Shown: positions 1-6,627, counted from the first letter of the stretch. The stretch is DNA of 9,854 bases from DASWUD01 sp036401755 (GCA_036401755.1 DASWUD010000193.1:1-9854); one strand, 5' to 3'. Made by a program: numbers and translations. The notes: generated by a model not told the origin, from the letters alone.

Positions 1-1075
1 GCTGTTGCGGATGGAACGCCAGCCGTGCCCCCATGGCGACATCGGCGAGCCGCGTCGTTTTACCGCCGCGCAACCGCATCAGCGAAGGGCGGTGCATGGC
101 ATCGAAGCCCACGTAAAAGAGATCCTGACCATGACCGGCCGTCAGCGATTCGACAAAATAGCCATCGTGAGTGAGTCGCTGTGACTCGCTCACGCCGCGT
201 GCATCGATGGCTGCCGCCTGGGCATCGTAACGCGAGTGCATGTCGGTCGAGAACTCGGACCACAACGTATCGAGATCCTTGCCGGTGGTTTGAGAGGCGT
301 TGGAATTTACCAGGAACGGCCAGACGTTGTTGGAGTAGTTATTCACCAGCTCGACGACCTTCTCCTCGCCATACTGCTGCGCCAGCCAATCATAAAATTC
401 CACACCGTAGAGATAGGAGGCGGTGCCCATCGGCCAGCTGACCAGCGGCTGGTTGACCTGGCGCAACGGCTTCACGCCACCCAGCGTCTCCATGCGCATC
501 AGCATGTCGTAATAGCTGCTCTGGCCGCGGCCGATGCCGCGCTGCCGATCGGTCTCCACATGGGTGGCTAGCCCCTCGATGAACCAGTTCGGCTGCCAGG
601 CATTGGGAAAGAGCAGCTGATGGCGGCCGAAGATCTTGCGCAGTACCGCAGGTGCACCACTCGCCTTGTCGAGATGGAGGATGTGCAGATATTCGTGGGT
701 GAAGACCAGCTCCTGCCAGTCGGCGAAATCCTCCAGCCCGTCGAGGGCATCGGGCGCCGACATAATGATCGTCATGCGATCGCTGGGATAGGGGGTGGCC
801 CAGCCGTTGGCGAGGTCGTACTCGTCGGTGAGGACGATCTCGGTCCCCCCTTTGGGTGTCCACTGCATCAGCGGCGAGAGACGTTGATGCACCCCCTCGG
901 CGATGGCCAGGAGCTGGCGTGCCGCCGCTTCGCCCTCCTGGTGGAAGTGAATGGTGAAGTGTTCACTGCGCAGTGTCTGCCAGTGCAGCGACGAAAGGTG
1001 ACTCACCGCCGCCATGAGCGGCATCGGAAGCATCATCAGCCCCAGGATGGCCGCCCGCGCGATCCAATTTCGCAT
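1..1075 (-). CDS. Exported HExxH zinc peptidase-like protein (peptidase MA-like), C-terminus beyond the window
   Basis: This is a partial gene; about 358 N-terminal residues are visible and the frame is still open at the left edge. Residues 1-22 form a signal peptide (MRNWIARA, a hydrophobic run, then PLMAA), so the protein is probably periplasmic or anchored outside. HEYLH at 127-131 followed by WFIEGLATH at 164-172 fits the gluzincin pattern: two His ligands, a catalytic Glu, and the third ligand Glu167. Family knowledge places such domains in peptidase MA-like proteins, often followed by a TolB/WD40-like beta-propeller. The stretch from about residue 310 onward (HDGYFVESLTAG...LFYVGF) looks like the first propeller blade, which is inference. 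The start has a GGGGA ribosome site about 6 bases upstream. The substrate is unknown. It lies 124 bp downstream of nhaA on the same strand; cotranscription is possible but not shown. Confidence 0.85.
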   Translation of the reverse strand, partial: MRNWIARAAILGLMMLPMPLMAAVSHLSSLHWQTLRSEHFTIHFHQEGEAAARQLLAIAEGVHQRLSPLMQWTPKGGTEIVLTDEYDLANGWATPYPSDRMTIIMSAPDALDGLEDFADWQELVFTHEYLHILHLDKASGAPAVLRKIFGRHQLLFPNAWQPNWFIEGLATHVETDRQRGIGRGQSSYYDMLMRMETLGGVKPLRQVNQPLVSWPMGTASYLYGVEFYDWLAQQYGEEKVVELVNNYSNNVWPFLVNSNASQTTGKDLDTLWSEFSTDMHSRYDAQAAAIDARGVSESQRLTHDGYFVESLTAGHGQDLFYVGFDAMHRPSLMRLRGGKTTRLADVAMGARLAFHPQQ

Positions 1076-1199
1076 TTATTATCCCCTGCCCTGTTATCTC
1101 GTTTTGTTGTTACTTCCAGCGCGCAGCGCTGTGGTCGGCTCGTTGTCCGCCGATGCTGCACGAGCCTGCGCCGTTCCATCCGTCACGCTTGTCGCGATC

Positions 1200-2579
1200 T
1201 CATGGTTGCGGCGGCTCGCTGACCAGGTAGAGCCAGAGCAGACCGCCGGCTCCCGCGACCAGTGAGGCCAGCAGAATACCGGTCTTGGCCATCAGTAGAT
1301 ACTCCGGCTGTGCAGCAAAGGCCAGGTCGGCGATAAAAATCGACATGGTAAAGCCGATGCCGCCGAGCAGTGCCACACCGGCGAGCTGGACAAAGCGCGT
1401 TCCAGCGGGCAGCCGGCCGATGCCCAAGCGCAGCGCCAGCCAGCTGGCACCGGCAATGCCGATGAATTTGCCGGCCACCAGACCGACCGCGACGCCGAGC
1501 ATCACCGGATGGCCGAGGGTCTCGCCCAAGGCGTCAAAGTCGATGGGGATGCCGGCATTGATCAACGCAAAGACGGGGATCACCAGATAGGTGACCGGCA
1601 GGTGCAGCGCATGCTCCAGCCGCTGCAGCGGTGTCTCGACCCGCACCACCCCCTGTTCGAGGGCGTGGGTGATGCCGCGCAGCTGGTCGTTGGTCATGAT
1701 GTTCTCGCCAGGGCGATGGTTGGCATCGAAGCGCTGGATCAGCTCCTTGACGCATTCGCTGAAGCGGGCCGGGTCGTACTTGGGGCGCGCCGGAATGGTG
1801 AAGGCGGTGATCACGCCAGCGAGGGTCGCATGCACCCCCGATTTGAGCAGCGCAAACCAGAGCAGCGTGCCGATGATGAAATAGGGGAGCGGATGGCGCA
1901 CCCCGCCCAGGTTGAAAGCGATCAGCACCGCGAGCAGCAGCGCGGCGAAACCGAGTGCATCAAAGACCAGTTGGTCGGTATAGAACAGGGCGATCACAAC
2001 GACCGCCCCCAGGTCGTCGACGATGGCCAGCGCCACCAGGAAGGTGATGAGGGCCTTGGGTACGCGCGCCGCCAACAACACCAGAGCGCCGATGGCGAAG
2101 GCGATATCGGTGGCCATCGGGATGCCCCAGCCTTGTGCCGCTGCGCCGGCCGGATTGAAGGCATAAAAGAGCAGCGCCGGCACCGCCATTCCACCGATGG
2201 CGGCGACGATAGGCAGCAGGGCGTTGCGCGGCTCGGCCAGTTCGCCCACCAGCATCTCGCGTTTCAATTCCAGGCCGATGAGGAAGAAAAAGAGCGTCAT
2301 CAAGCCATCATTGACCCAGTGGTGCAGCGTCTTCTCCAGTACAAAATCGCCGATGCTGATGGCGATCGGCATATGGATCAGATGGAGGTAGTCTTCCCGA
2401 AAGGAGGTATTGACGAGGAGCAGCGCCAGCAGCGCCATCCCCATCAGCAGCATGCCGGCGGTGGTCTGCTTGTGGACGAACTCCTCGAAGGGCGTCAGGA
2501 CGCGATCGAACGCCCGCTCCCATGGGGCATGGTAGATCCCCTTGCCATCATCATCGCGGGGGGAGTGCTTCTCGGCCAT
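1200..2579 (-). CDS. nhaA: Na+/H+ antiporter NhaA
   Basis: This 459-residue inner-membrane protein exchanges external protons for internal Na+ or Li+ and supports pH and sodium homeostasis. The match is strong along its length. GWGIPMATDIAFAIG carries Asp158, equivalent to E. coli Asp133. ALAIVDDLGA carries the ion-binding pair Asp188/Asp189 (E. coli 163/164). SGVHATLAGV lies at 247-256, and GLVAGKFIG gives Lys371 (E. coli Lys300). A hydrophilic N-terminal extension of about 25 residues precedes the first helix. An insertion of about 46 residues at roughly 266-315, in the loop before TM9, makes it about 71 residues longer than the E. coli protein; this longer form is, to my knowledge, common in other proteobacteria. 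The start codon has AAGGAG about 10 bases upstream. Its leader can fold into nested stems (separate entry). Confidence 0.96.
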   Translation of the reverse strand: MAEKHSPRDDDGKGIYHAPWERAFDRVLTPFEEFVHKQTTAGMLLMGMALLALLLVNTSFREDYLHLIHMPIAISIGDFVLEKTLHHWVNDGLMTLFFFLIGLELKREMLVGELAEPRNALLPIVAAIGGMAVPALLFYAFNPAGAAAQGWGIPMATDIAFAIGALVLLAARVPKALITFLVALAIVDDLGAVVVIALFYTDQLVFDALGFAALLLAVLIAFNLGGVRHPLPYFIIGTLLWFALLKSGVHATLAGVITAFTIPARPKYDPARFSECVKELIQRFDANHRPGENIMTNDQLRGITHALEQGVVRVETPLQRLEHALHLPVTYLVIPVFALINAGIPIDFDALGETLGHPVMLGVAVGLVAGKFIGIAGASWLALRLGIGRLPAGTRFVQLAGVALLGGIGFTMSIFIADLAFAAQPEYLLMAKTGILLASLVAGAGGLLWLYLVSEPPQP

Positions 2580-2608
2580 TGGTGCCCTTCTCCTTCTCTC
2601 TAGCCACT

Positions 2609-2663
2609 GGCAACCTCTCAGCTCGCACCGGTGATGCGGTGCTGCGACAAACTGCAGGTTGCC
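2609..2663 (-). promoter_or_regulatory. Candidate structured 5' leader of nhaA
   Basis: On the minus strand, about 30-85 bases before the nhaA start, GGCAACC (2657-2663) can pair perfectly with GGTTGCC (2609-2615). The enclosed region contains a second perfect stem, GCACCG/CGGTGC (2637-2642 with 2625-2630), with a 6-base loop. The 3' strand of that inner stem contains GGTGC, which is also complementary to GCACC directly before the start codon, so two exclusive foldings are possible. A further GC hairpin (CGCC/GGCG, 2682-2695) lies upstream. Known nhaA leaders include the nhaA-I (lithium riboswitch) and nhaA-II motifs; I could not confirm a match to either consensus. That it is regulatory is inferred from position and pairing only. 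Confidence 0.4.
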
Positions 2664-2777
2664 CTTATTGCCACCACCACGCGCCTGAAGGGGCGGGAAG
2701 CAAGATGATTACGAAACATGTGGACCGCATGATACCCAAACTGCTTTTATAGCGCAGCCGGCGGCGGCGCAGTATCA

Positions 2778-2806
2778 TTGCGCCCCTTGCTCCCGCCGCT
2801 GACAAT
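2778..2806 (+). promoter_or_regulatory. Possible sigma70-type promoter of the YkgJ-family gene
   Basis: TTGCGC (2778-2783) and GACAAT (2801-2806) are separated by 17 bases and would give a leader of about 35 bases before the ATG at 2849. The match to consensus is moderate and comes from inspection only. The -35 element overlaps a small hairpin, GGCGCA (2766-2771) with TGCGCC (2779-2784). Confidence 0.3.
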
Positions 2807-2848
2807 GACTTCCTAGCCGCCCGGCTTTATGCTCGATATCCCATTACC

Positions 2849-3244
2849 ATGAAAAGAGTCCGCCTTCCTGACGCCGATCTCGAACGTCCTGCCACCTGGG
2901 TCAAATTCAGCTCCCCGCTGTGCGATAGCTGCCGTGCCAGCTGCTGTACCATGCCCGCCGAGGTGCGCATCACCGATCTGATCCGGATGGGGGTGGTCGA
3001 TCCCTTCGAGCAGGAGGAGCCGCTCAAGCTGATCGCGCGCCGGCTCATCAAGAGCGGCATCATCGATCACTTCAATCACAAGAGTGAACGCTTCACCCTG
3101 GCACGGCGTGCCAACGGCGACTGCGTCTATCTCGATGCGGCTACCCGCCGCTGCACGATCTATCACCAACGCTCCGACACCTGCCGCCACCACCCGCATA
3201 TCGGGCCGCGCCCCGGCTACTGTGCCTACCGCACCAAGGGGTAA
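2849..3244 (+). CDS. YkgJ-family cysteine cluster protein
   Basis: This is a 131-residue soluble protein with eight cysteines. Four form the N-terminal CxxCxxxCC signature (CDSCRASCC, Cys25, 28, 32, 33); the others are Cys92, 102, 112 and 125. The pattern and the segments NGDCVYLD, RCTIYHQRSDTCR and YCAY are hallmarks of the YkgJ (UPF0153, zinc- or iron-binding) family, whose biochemical role is not established. The cluster presumably binds Zn or an Fe-S centre; that is inference from the family. The length fits the shorter members. The start lacks a clear Shine-Dalgarno sequence, but it overlaps the stop of a seven-codon open frame (2829-2852) in an ATGA arrangement, so translational coupling is conceivable. 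It is divergent from nhaA and convergent with the CNMP-domain gene. Confidence 0.88.
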   Translation: MKRVRLPDADLERPATWVKFSSPLCDSCRASCCTMPAEVRITDLIRMGVVDPFEQEEPLKLIARRLIKSGIIDHFNHKSERFTLARRANGDCVYLDAATRRCTIYHQRSDTCRHHPHIGPRPGYCAYRTKG

Positions 3245-3258
3245 GCACCTAAATTGCG

Positions 3259-3428
3259 CCTCTAAATAACTGCTCATAACGCTGAAACACCTAGACTCTC
3301 GCAAAAACGCCAAGATCGCCAAGAAAAAAGCCCGCCAAACAGATGGGAACAAGCCTCTCACTTGGCGTCTTTGCGTCTTGGCGAGAGATATTCTTGCTGT
3401 CTCATGACACTAAATACTTATTTAGAGG
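3259..3428. repeat. Nested inverted repeat in a convergent intergenic gap, REP/MITE-like
   Basis: The outer ends are a perfect 11-bp inverted repeat, CCTCTAAATAA (3259-3269) and TTATTTAGAGG (3418-3428). Inside lies a large imperfect palindrome: the arm at 3296-3323 pairs with 3361-3387 at 24 of 28 aligned positions, with three mismatches and one gap and a 37-base loop. The arms are made of heptad-like units (CGCCAAG, CTTGGCG, TTTGCGT). The right outer end overlaps the last two codons and stop of the CNMP-domain gene. No target duplication or transposase is visible. Sequences of this CTTGGCGTCTTTGCG type recur as intergenic repeats in many bacterial genomes, from general knowledge. In this position it could also act as a bidirectional terminator. 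Confidence 0.7.
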
Positions 3429-4420
3429 TTCTCTTCCAGAAAACGGCGATACCCTTCGGCGCTGAGGATGTGGGAGCCGTCGCAATTGAACTGCAGATGG
3501 ATGGCGTCCTTGACGATGTCGATGGTGGCGTTGCGCACATAAAAATTGGGGATGACACGCAATTGCGGCAGGCTATCGAGGGTGAGGGTGACGGTTTCCT
3601 GCGGCACCGGCTGCCACTCGGCATAGTAGCGGGTGAACCCCTTGTGCAGATGGTTGGGCAACTGGGCAAAGATGGGCGACATCACCACGGTCTGGTAAAG
3701 GGCGCGAATCATGCGCGCCTTCTCTGTGTAGTCGACGCGCGGAAAGTGGCGCTCCACATAGACCGAGTCGACCAGCCGCTCGGCAGAGTGATACTCCTGG
3801 CCGAAGGGGTCGTAGAGGGTGGAGATACGAACCTCGCCGTTGTTGAAACCGATGTAGAGGCTATAGGCACAGCGGTTGAGCAATAGATCCTTGAACACCG
3901 GCACCAGCCGGGGCATCTGCTTGTCGACCACGCTCTCGTAGCGCTCGCGCGTCATCGCCGACTCACGCAGCGAAGGGTCGCCCTTGATACCGATATGGCG
4001 ATCGGCGCCGTGTAGTCCGCTCATGTCGATGAGCTTCTCACGCAGCACCAGCTCCTCACTGCGCCGGCTGAGCGTTTCGTTGATCTTGCGCGCCAACCCC
4101 GCGTCGGCGGCCATCAGTGCCAGAAACGCCTCCTTGCGCACCCTCAACATGCGCGTCTTCTCCACCGCCTCGGCGCTGGCAGTGCGGCGGTTGTTGTAAT
4201 ACAGGGCCATTTCGCCCAGCCACTCGCCGCTTCTCAGGGTCTGGATAACTTCGCGCGTGCTGAACTTTTCGATGAACACCGAGACGCGGCCCGAATCGAC
4301 GAAATAGATGAAGTCGGCTTCGTCGCCCTCGTTGAAGATGCGCTCATCCGTCTGGTAGCTGTGCATCTCACCGCACTGGCGGATCGCCTGCCACTCCCGG
4401 GAATCGAGTTCGCAAAACAT
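3422..4420 (-). CDS. Cyclic nucleotide-binding (CNMP/CAP_ED) domain protein with unassigned C-terminal half
   Basis: The protein has 332 residues. Residues about 1-115 form a cyclic nucleotide-binding beta-roll: FNEGDEADFIYFVDSGRVSV (29-48), then the phosphate-binding cassette GEMALYYNNRRTASAEA (69-85). This retains the Gly-Glu pair (69-70) and Arg79 that contact the ribose and phosphate in CAP-type domains, so cAMP, cGMP or a related ligand is plausible. Residues about 115-145 look helical. The remaining ~190 residues show no helix-turn-helix, kinase or channel motif that I recognise, so it is probably not a CRP-type transcription factor. No signal peptide or membrane segment is seen. The start has GGGAGGGA just upstream. 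It lies 39 bp downstream of the RDD gene on the same strand and is probably cotranscribed. Its last codons overlap the intergenic repeat. Confidence 0.85.
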   Translation of the reverse strand: MFCELDSREWQAIRQCGEMHSYQTDERIFNEGDEADFIYFVDSGRVSVFIEKFSTREVIQTLRSGEWLGEMALYYNNRRTASAEAVEKTRMLRVRKEAFLALMAADAGLARKINETLSRRSEELVLREKLIDMSGLHGADRHIGIKGDPSLRESAMTRERYESVVDKQMPRLVPVFKDLLLNRCAYSLYIGFNNGEVRISTLYDPFGQEYHSAERLVDSVYVERHFPRVDYTEKARMIRALYQTVVMSPIFAQLPNHLHKGFTRYYAEWQPVPQETVTLTLDSLPQLRVIPNFYVRNATIDIVKDAIHLQFNCDGSHILSAEGYRRFLEENL

Positions 4421-4459
4421 GGGCGTCCCTCCCTGGTGCTGTTAGCGCGTTACCATGGC

Positions 4460-4966
4460 TCATTGGGTGACGCGCACCACCTGGGTACCCGCGATGAGAT
4501 CGTGCACGCAGCGCCGGTCTCTGCGGAAAATGAACAGCACGTCGGCCAACGGCAGGAACTGGCCCAGCATGGGGATCAAGCCGACCGCATTGACGGGCAG
4601 GTAGCGTTTGAAGAGCAGGGTCGCAAGGTCCGGCTTGACGCCGTTCATATCAACAATGCGGATCTTCATCACCCGCTTGCCAATCGTCTGCCCGTGTTTT
4701 TTCAATAAAACCAGGTGTACCGTGGCGAACAGCGCAAAACTTATTACCGATGAAGCCAACATCAAGAGGAACGGCGGCTCCTCCCCCTGCCCGGCGTAGT
4801 CGAAAAGCCCCATCAGGTACATCAATGGCACCACCATCACCATCGAGATCACCCCGTCGATCAGGGCGGCCACAAAACGGCCACCCAGAGTGGCCAGCTC
4901 AGAGACACTTTCGGTGGGGAGTGAGAGATCCGACTTGGGGGGCTGGTAGGGGTCGATACTGGACAT
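4460..4966 (-). CDS. RDD family membrane protein
   Basis: This is a 168-residue integral membrane protein of the RDD family (function largely unknown; some members are linked to transport or ion tolerance). The hydrophilic, proline-rich N-terminus (DPYQPPKSDL) precedes GGRFVAALIDGVI at 28-40, which holds the family Arg30 and Asp37; the second Asp is probably Asp142 in LADVLFIF. Other hallmarks are GQTIGKRVMKIRIVD (92-106) and RCVHDLIAGTQVV (152-164). Hydrophobic segments lie near 35-55, 66-88 and 125-147. I chose the ATG at 4966 over an in-frame ATG at 5017 because AAGGAG sits 8 bases upstream and the longer version adds 17 uncharacteristic residues. The CNMP-domain gene follows after 39 bp. 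Confidence 0.9.
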   Translation of the reverse strand: MSSIDPYQPPKSDLSLPTESVSELATLGGRFVAALIDGVISMVMVVPLMYLMGLFDYAGQGEEPPFLLMLASSVISFALFATVHLVLLKKHGQTIGKRVMKIRIVDMNGVKPDLATLLFKRYLPVNAVGLIPMLGQFLPLADVLFIFRRDRRCVHDLIAGTQVVRVTQ

Positions 4967-5074
4967 GCACTGTCTCCTTGGTTTCGTTATTCTCGGGAAT
5001 GCCTGCGTCGAGCGCATAACCTACGTCATTGTGAGCGGCGATGCCACTGCCGATAGTGCGGCGTGTTCATTACC

Positions 5075-5644
5075 TCACAAGATAAAGGGTATGAACATCC
5101 GCGACCTTGCCATGTACTCCCGGTAACGCTCGCCGAAAAACCCGATATTCTCACGCTCCTCCACCCGCGCGGCCATGACGATGCACACGGTGGTGGGGAT
5201 GAGTACGGTGCCCCCTGCCAGGGTGGGATAGCGCAGGAGCATGGCCCAGGCCAGCAGCAGCAGCGAACTGTACATGGGGTGACGGATAAAGCGGTAGATG
5301 CCATCGGTCACCAGATGGGCGGTGTTTTCGAAGGGAAAATTTTCCGGCACATCGAGCCGCTCGTGAAATCCTCCATGGCGGCGTAGTTGGAAGTAACCCA
5401 AGGCAGCAAACAGGATGGAGCAGGCCACCAGCAACTGGCCGAGCAGCTGCAGCCAGGGTGGTGAGATCGTTGGCCCCCAAGCCCCATTGAGCAGCAGCAG
5501 GGCTAACACCCCCTCGAAGCCGAAGAACCGGTAAAAGCCGTGCACGCGGGGATTGTGCAGCGATGAGCGCGAGATGATCAGCAGCACCAGTGAGCCCGCG
5601 ACAAAGAGCAGCACGCGGGGGGAGAGATTAAATTCGCTTTCCAC
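5075..5644 (-). CDS. ICMT/PEMT-like membrane methyltransferase family protein
   Basis: The 189-residue protein has several hydrophobic segments (about 10-25, 43-55, 64-84 and 126-160). It has the C-terminal signature of isoprenylcysteine carboxyl methyltransferase and phospholipid methyltransferase-like proteins: GIYRFIRHPMYSS (115-127), the Glu pair 162-163 in RVEERENIGFFG, and YREYMARSRMFIPF (174-187). In this family the RHPxY and Glu-rich elements help bind S-adenosylmethionine. The bacterial substrate is unknown; no prenylated protein is implied. The GTG start at 5644 is preferred because AAGGAG lies 7 bases upstream. An in-frame ATG at 5791 would add 49 basic, low-quality residues and overlap the divergent small gene. 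The next gene downstream on the same strand is the RDD gene, 108 bp away. Confidence 0.85.
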   Translation of the reverse strand: MESEFNLSPRVLLFVAGSLVLLIISRSSLHNPRVHGFYRFFGFEGVLALLLLNGAWGPTISPPWLQLLGQLLVACSILFAALGYFQLRRHGGFHERLDVPENFPFENTAHLVTDGIYRFIRHPMYSSLLLLAWAMLLRYPTLAGGTVLIPTTVCIVMAARVEERENIGFFGERYREYMARSRMFIPFIL

Positions 5645-5750
5645 AACGACACTCCTTAAGATTCGACTCCTGCGGCTGTGACCGGCTTCCTTGGTCCGCC
5701 CGGCACGAGCACCTAACCTTGCCCCTCCCAACGACAAGAGGAAATCATCC

Positions 5751-5885
5751 GTGAATCTCCACCTGCAACTCGTCCCGCTGCTCACCCTCATCGCGGGTGT
5801 CGCTGTCCTGCTTGTACCGCAGCTGCTGCGCTACGTGGTCGCCGCCTACCTGATCACTATCGGTGTGCTGGGACTCATCCGCTAA
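5751..5885 (+). CDS. Small DUF3096-like membrane protein
   Basis: This is a 44-residue peptide, nearly all hydrophobic: an NLHLQLVPLL start, a glycine-containing helix (LIAGVAVLLVPQLL), then YVVAAYLITIGVLGLIR. The pattern of a short two-helix hairpin with a central VPxLLxY matches what I recall of DUF3096, a family of very small membrane proteins of unknown function. The GTG start at 5751 is chosen because AGAGGA lies about 8 bases upstream and the family begins at NLHL. A longer in-frame ATG at 5691 would add 20 charged residues with no recognisable match. It is divergent from the methyltransferase gene with a 106-bp gap. A weak promoter-like pair, TTGGTC (5691-5696) and TAACCT (5714-5719), lies upstream. 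Confidence 0.75.
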   Translation: MNLHLQLVPLLTLIAGVAVLLVPQLLRYVVAAYLITIGVLGLIR

Positions 5886-5956
5886 CTGCGCCGCAAGCGA
5901 GTATAGCAACCCGCCTTCGGCAACCAGCTCGCCCCTTTCGTCTCGCTTCCTGTAAT

Positions 5957-5988
5957 AAAAAAGGGCTGAAGCATCACGCTTCAGCCCT
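5957..5988 (-). terminator. Intrinsic terminator of the pirin-yceJ-yceI operon
   Basis: A perfect 11-bp stem, AGGGCTGAAGC (5962-5972) with GCTTCAGCCCT (5978-5988), encloses a 5-base loop. On the minus strand it is followed directly by a run of six T (5962-5957) and TTATTACA, the classic rho-independent form, about 40 bases past the yceI stop. On the plus strand the trailing sequence is CTTCTC, so it may also weakly stop transcription from the small DUF3096-like gene. Confidence 0.92.
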
Positions 5989-6029
5989 CTTCTCATCCTC
6001 ACTTTTGTCAACGCGCTAGCCAGCGCACC

Positions 6030-6602
6030 TCACTGCCGAACCCCCTCCACCGAGAGGAACAGATCGACGGTGCGTGACGCGGGGCCGAGGTCGTAGTCGA
6101 TACCGAAATCCTTCAGCGTCAATGTGGTGGCGCCGCTGAAGCCGCGGCGGAAACCGCCCCACGGGTCGGGACCGGCACCCACCTGGGTGACCTCGATCAC
6201 CACCGGTTTGGTCACGCCACGCAGAGTGAGGTTGCCCTTCAACACCCCCTTGTTCCCCTCCTTGGCCTCGTAGGAGGTGCTGACGAATTTTGCGCTGGGG
6301 AATTTGTCCGCCATCAGGAACTCCTTGCTGCGCAGATGCTTGTCGCGCTCGGCGTGGTTGGTATCGACACTCCCGGGGCGAATGTTCACTGTGACCTTTG
6401 ACGCCGCCGGGTTTTTTTCGTCGTAGCTGAAGGTGCCGTCGAAATCGTTGAAGCGCCCCAGTAGCCAGGAGTAGCCCAGGTGCTGAATGCGGAACTCGAT
6501 GGCGGCGTGGGCGTTCTTGGTATCGATGACATAATTTTCGGCGTGCAGCGGCGCGGCGAAGGCCGAGAGCAACAGCAGCAGGGAAGCGAACAGTTTTTTC
6601 AT
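6030..6602 (-). CDS. yceI: YceI family periplasmic protein
   Basis: This 190-residue exported protein of the YceI family has a lipocalin-like beta-barrel; family members bind polyisoprenoid or other amphiphilic ligands, and E. coli YceI is induced by high pH and osmotic stress. The signal peptide is residues 1-21 (MKKLFASLLLLLSAF..PLHA), with cleavage before ENYVID. Conserved stretches include EFRIQHLGYSWLLGRFNDFD, SVDTNHAERDKHLRS, LTLRGVTKPV, DPWGGFRRGF and DFGIDYDLGPASRTVDL, with SVEGVRQ at the C-terminus; these track the enterobacterial protein closely. The ATG at 6602 is preferred over 6671 because AAGGAG lies 7 bases upstream and the signal peptide starts there. It follows yceJ after 25 bp and ends before an intrinsic terminator. 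Confidence 0.96.
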   Translation of the reverse strand: MKKLFASLLLLLSAFAAPLHAENYVIDTKNAHAAIEFRIQHLGYSWLLGRFNDFDGTFSYDEKNPAASKVTVNIRPGSVDTNHAERDKHLRSKEFLMADKFPSAKFVSTSYEAKEGNKGVLKGNLTLRGVTKPVVIEVTQVGAGPDPWGGFRRGFSGATTLTLKDFGIDYDLGPASRTVDLFLSVEGVRQ

Positions 6603-6627
6603 GCGTCTACTCCTTCTGGTTGGAAAA

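Noticed and set aside
1118..1130. AGCGC/GCGCT hairpin between nhaA and the peptidase gene, considered as a terminator
   Set aside because: A five- to six-base stem with no T-run on the minus strand; too weak to call.
1509..2603. 364-codon open frame on the plus strand opposite nhaA
   Set aside because: Its translation is rich in Gln, His, Arg and Asp, without any recognisable domain, and mirrors the antisense of a high-GC gene. NhaA in the other direction is certain.
5031..5040. TTGTGAGCGG resembling half of a lac operator
   Set aside because: Only one half with no symmetric partner, and no LacI-type gene nearby; chance match.
5745..6011. 88-codon minus-strand frame overlapping the small DUF3096-like gene
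   Set aside because: Charged, no domain, and it runs through the operon terminator hairpin.
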